Source: Epinephelus fuscoguttatus
Lineage: Eukaryota; Chordata; Actinopteri; Perciformes; Serranidae
Assembly (NCBI RefSeq): GCF_011397635.1
Contig: NC_064770.1
Span: 27,297,603-27,361,602, forward strand
Direction: 5' to 3'
Length of the DNA: 64,000 bases
Each line of letters opens with the position of its first letter. The first letter of the stretch is position 1. The position numbers were made by a program, and so were the translations under genes. Below are positions 62,228 to 64,000 of the stretch, one piece after another. The notes under the pieces were generated by a model. The model did no database searches. It was not told the DNA's origin and worked only from the letters and a program-made list of their open reading frames with translations.

Positions 62228-63234
62228 ATCTGACTCCTACTCTTTTTGTTTTTCACAAAATATTTGCGTGTTCAGAACTTTGCCTACAGTCAAACTGCAG
62301 GACTTATTTCGGCTCCCCTGTGATTCGCTGTCTCGTTGAGTGAAGACCACTAGTCAGCACGTCCAAGCTTCTACACTCCGTCACTGGACTGAGTGCGGGA
62401 CGCCTATGGCCTGACGGTGGTCCCCAATCTCAACCGAGCGCAAATTACACAGTGCCCTTGATAACAGACCCTGCGAAACTGGGCCGCTTACATATCAGTG
62501 AGAATTCGGATCTCTCTATTTGATCCTACTACACCTTTACGTCGCGTTCAAAATGCCTCAGTTTTCGTCAAACCTCCCCACATTTACTTCTTTAAGAGAA
62601 GAATACAAAACCCCAAACATCAAAAATATTCAACAACAAAACAACAGGTTTAAAACCTGTGGTACATTAACCCACAAGACAAGTTTTAATTCAAAACATA
62701 ATGTCTGTGTCAGGGATCATAACAAAACGTCACTCCCCTGGTAATGTACTCTATAACTGTTTATGCCTTCTACAGGAAGATAAGGGCCTCTCACCCGTCT
62801 TTACTCTGTCTTATTTGGGGCTTTGAGTATATCGTTAAATAATTACCTGAACCATTTAACACCCAAACACCTCCGGGCCTCTCACCCGACTATGTTTCTT
62901 GTTTGAGACGTGTATTTAAGATGCACGTCTCGGGCCTCTCACCCAACTATGTTTCTTGTTTGAGACGTGTATTTAAGATACACGTCTCGGGCCTCTCACC
63001 CTCTTTTTCCTTCACTTTTTCTTTTAAGCAACTACGTTTGCATCGTGATCTGAAAGTCTAGGATGACTTGCCAACACAATGACAAACAAATTTGGAAAAT
63101 GGGCCAAATGCAGTACTTTTGTATGAAAACAAGGCGTCTGCTTACCTTCTTTAATGCCGGCAGGTTTGTCAGTGTGTTTTCAGTCACCATCTCTTCCGTC
63201 CATTCTGACGAGAAGTCACTATGTCTCCATCCTC
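62228..63234 (-). other. Retroviral leader (untranslated)
   Basis: About 1 kb lies between the primer site and gag, with no long frame. It contains the repeated block GGGCCTCTCACCC (about 62786, 62875, 62933 and 62990) and two palindromic hairpins listed separately. It is the expected place for packaging and dimerisation signals. Confidence 0.7.
62905..62988 (-). repeat. Duplicated palindromic hairpin in the leader
   Basis: GAGACGTG…CACGTCTC palindromes of 27 bp at 62905-62931 and 62962-62988 lie in direct repeats with a 57-bp period. The second is a perfect 10-bp stem around a 7-base loop; the first has one mismatch. Confidence 0.85.
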
Positions 63235-63252
63235 ATCACGTTGGGGTCACCA
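63235..63252 (-). other. Primer-binding site, tRNA-Trp type
   Basis: The − strand reads TGGTGACCCCAACGTGAT, which differs at one position from the complement of the tRNA-Trp 3' end as known from avian alpharetroviruses. It starts 3 bp inside the 5' LTR end. Confidence 0.8.
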
Positions 63253-63255
63253 AAT

Positions 63256-63940
63256 TGTTGTAGAGAGAGCTTAACACGTCCAATTCTTGTATTACCTTTA
63301 AGACTGAATTATAAATTAACAAGCTTCTCTCTGCGTGCTCGTTTGATGAAGAATTACAGGAGAGTAGATGACTTCAACTTAACTCTTCTTTATTTCTCAG
63401 ATCATGATGTACAGAGCTCTGGGTCTATTTCTTCTTGCCCTAACCAACAACATCAGCGAGTCAGGGCACGAAGTCTGACAACCTATCTCTTCCTGACCCA
63501 GTCTTTTAAGCGTATACAGTTATTTGTGACACAAGCATTGCCATTGGTGTTGCTGGGGAGACCTCGTTCCTTTCTGCTCACTCCGTTCTTATCTGCTGCT
63601 CCAGCTCCCCTTTTCTCTGAAACACATATCAGAACAGGAAACACAGCTGCCCACAAGGCCGCTGTGAGTGAGTCGCTTCTACTACACACATTTCACGAGA
63701 CGCTCTTTGTTTCCTTTCACCTGCACATTGTCACAAGGTCATGTCTGGTGCATCTGCTATCGAAAGGTCATCTCTGGTGCATCTACTGATATTTTCTACT
63801 CAAGCAGCCACGTTCCTCTGCACTTGTCCTCTTATTATGCAAACTAGTACTTTATGCAACTGTTAGTAGGAACGGGTGTGCGTTCAATAAATGTACTATT
63901 TACATTTTCCTTCACCCTATCAAATATTCAATATCAAACA
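63256..63940 (-). repeat. 5' LTR, full length
   Basis: 685 bp, beginning TGTTTGATATTG and ending …CTACAACA on the − strand (TG…CA). On the − strand a TATA-like CTTAAAAG lies at about 63507-63514 and AATAAA at 63390-63395, so R is about 63375-63480 and U5 follows. U3 abuts the ISRE of promoter E. Confidence 0.9.
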
Positions 63941-63944
63941 TCAA

Positions 63945-64000
63945 GAAAAGTGAAAGTTTGTTTTATGTTACATGTTTTGCTGGAAAATTAAAGTAAAGGC
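63945..64000 (+). promoter_or_regulatory. Start of another IFI44-like promoter (gene E)
   Basis: 63941-64000 matches 28741-28800 upstream of gene B, including the AAAAGTGAAAGT motif. The second motif is GAAAATTAAAGT instead of GAAAATGAAAGT, which weakens the GAAANNGAAA core. The TATA box and exon 1 would lie about 150-210 bp beyond the window. Confidence 0.8.

Larger units (their letters stand above)
55760..63940 (-). mobile_element. Defective class I-like endogenous retrovirus
   Basis: The order on the − strand is 5' LTR, tRNA-Trp-type primer site, leader, gag, pro-pol, env tail remnant, polypurine tract and truncated 3' LTR. Gag and pro share one reading frame and are split by a single stop, as in gamma- and epsilonretroviruses. 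The integrase ends in a GPY/F-type module. Lesions are a stop in gag, a deletion with frame break between protease and RT, two stops in pol, loss of almost all env, and loss of the 3' end of the 3' LTR together with host flank. It lies antisense to the IFI44-like genes, between the gene D flank and promoter E. No functional product is expected without help from elsewhere. Confidence 0.93.

Noticed and set aside
63154..63789. 211-codon open frame on the + strand
   Set aside because: It runs antisense through the retroviral leader, primer site and LTR, and its composition gives no protein family.

Overview
The window is vertebrate nuclear DNA, almost certainly from a teleost fish. Genes are split by GT-AG introns, the intergenic DNA is AT-rich and packed with hAT, Tc1, Harbinger and L2-type repeats, and the recognisable host genes are fish-style LITAF and short interferon-induced protein 44-like (IFI44L) GTPases without an N-terminal TLDc domain. 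I cannot name the species. All host genes I can model lie on the + strand.

Layout. 1-5.9 kb: MITEs and other repeats, with a possible 5' noncoding exon. 5.9-8.5 kb: a four-exon LITAF-like gene (141 aa). 8.8-16.7 kb: repeats only. 16.7-43.1 kb: three intact, seven-coding-exon IFI44-like genes, A (19240-23687, 278 aa), B (29668-33183, 284 aa) and C (38485-43076, 275 aa). Each has an upstream promoter with ISRE (GAAANNGAAA) motifs, a TATA box and a short noncoding first exon. A fragment of gene A (exon 4 plus part of exon 5) lies between B and C. 44-45 kb: remnants of a second LITAF-like gene, its last exon present twice. 45-55 kb: Tc1, hAT and other repeat debris. 55.1-55.8 kb: the orphan 3' flank of another A-like gene (D). 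55.76-63.94 kb: an antisense class I-like endogenous retrovirus. 63.94-64.0 kb: the start of another IFI44-like promoter (E), whose gene lies beyond the window.

The IFI44-like genes look like an interferon-responsive tandem array still growing by segmental duplication. Because the copies are so similar they act as before/after controls for insertions: the D/E spacer lacks two transposons present between A and B, gene B lacks a hAT element found in gene A, and gene C lacks a 78-bp palindromic element found in the 3' UTR of B. The retrovirus sits directly against the first ISRE of promoter E. It is defective: gag and pol carry stop codons and a deletion/frame break, env is reduced to a cytoplasmic-tail remnant, and the 3' LTR is truncated. 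Yet the shared parts of its LTRs differ at only about five or six positions of ~407 (counted by eye).

I see no wholly new gene system. The most unusual items are the 2.9-kb long-inverted-repeat element between A and B, the retrovirus/ISRE junction, the 27-nt splice-donor shift in gene B, and the palindromic duplicated leader hairpins of the retrovirus.
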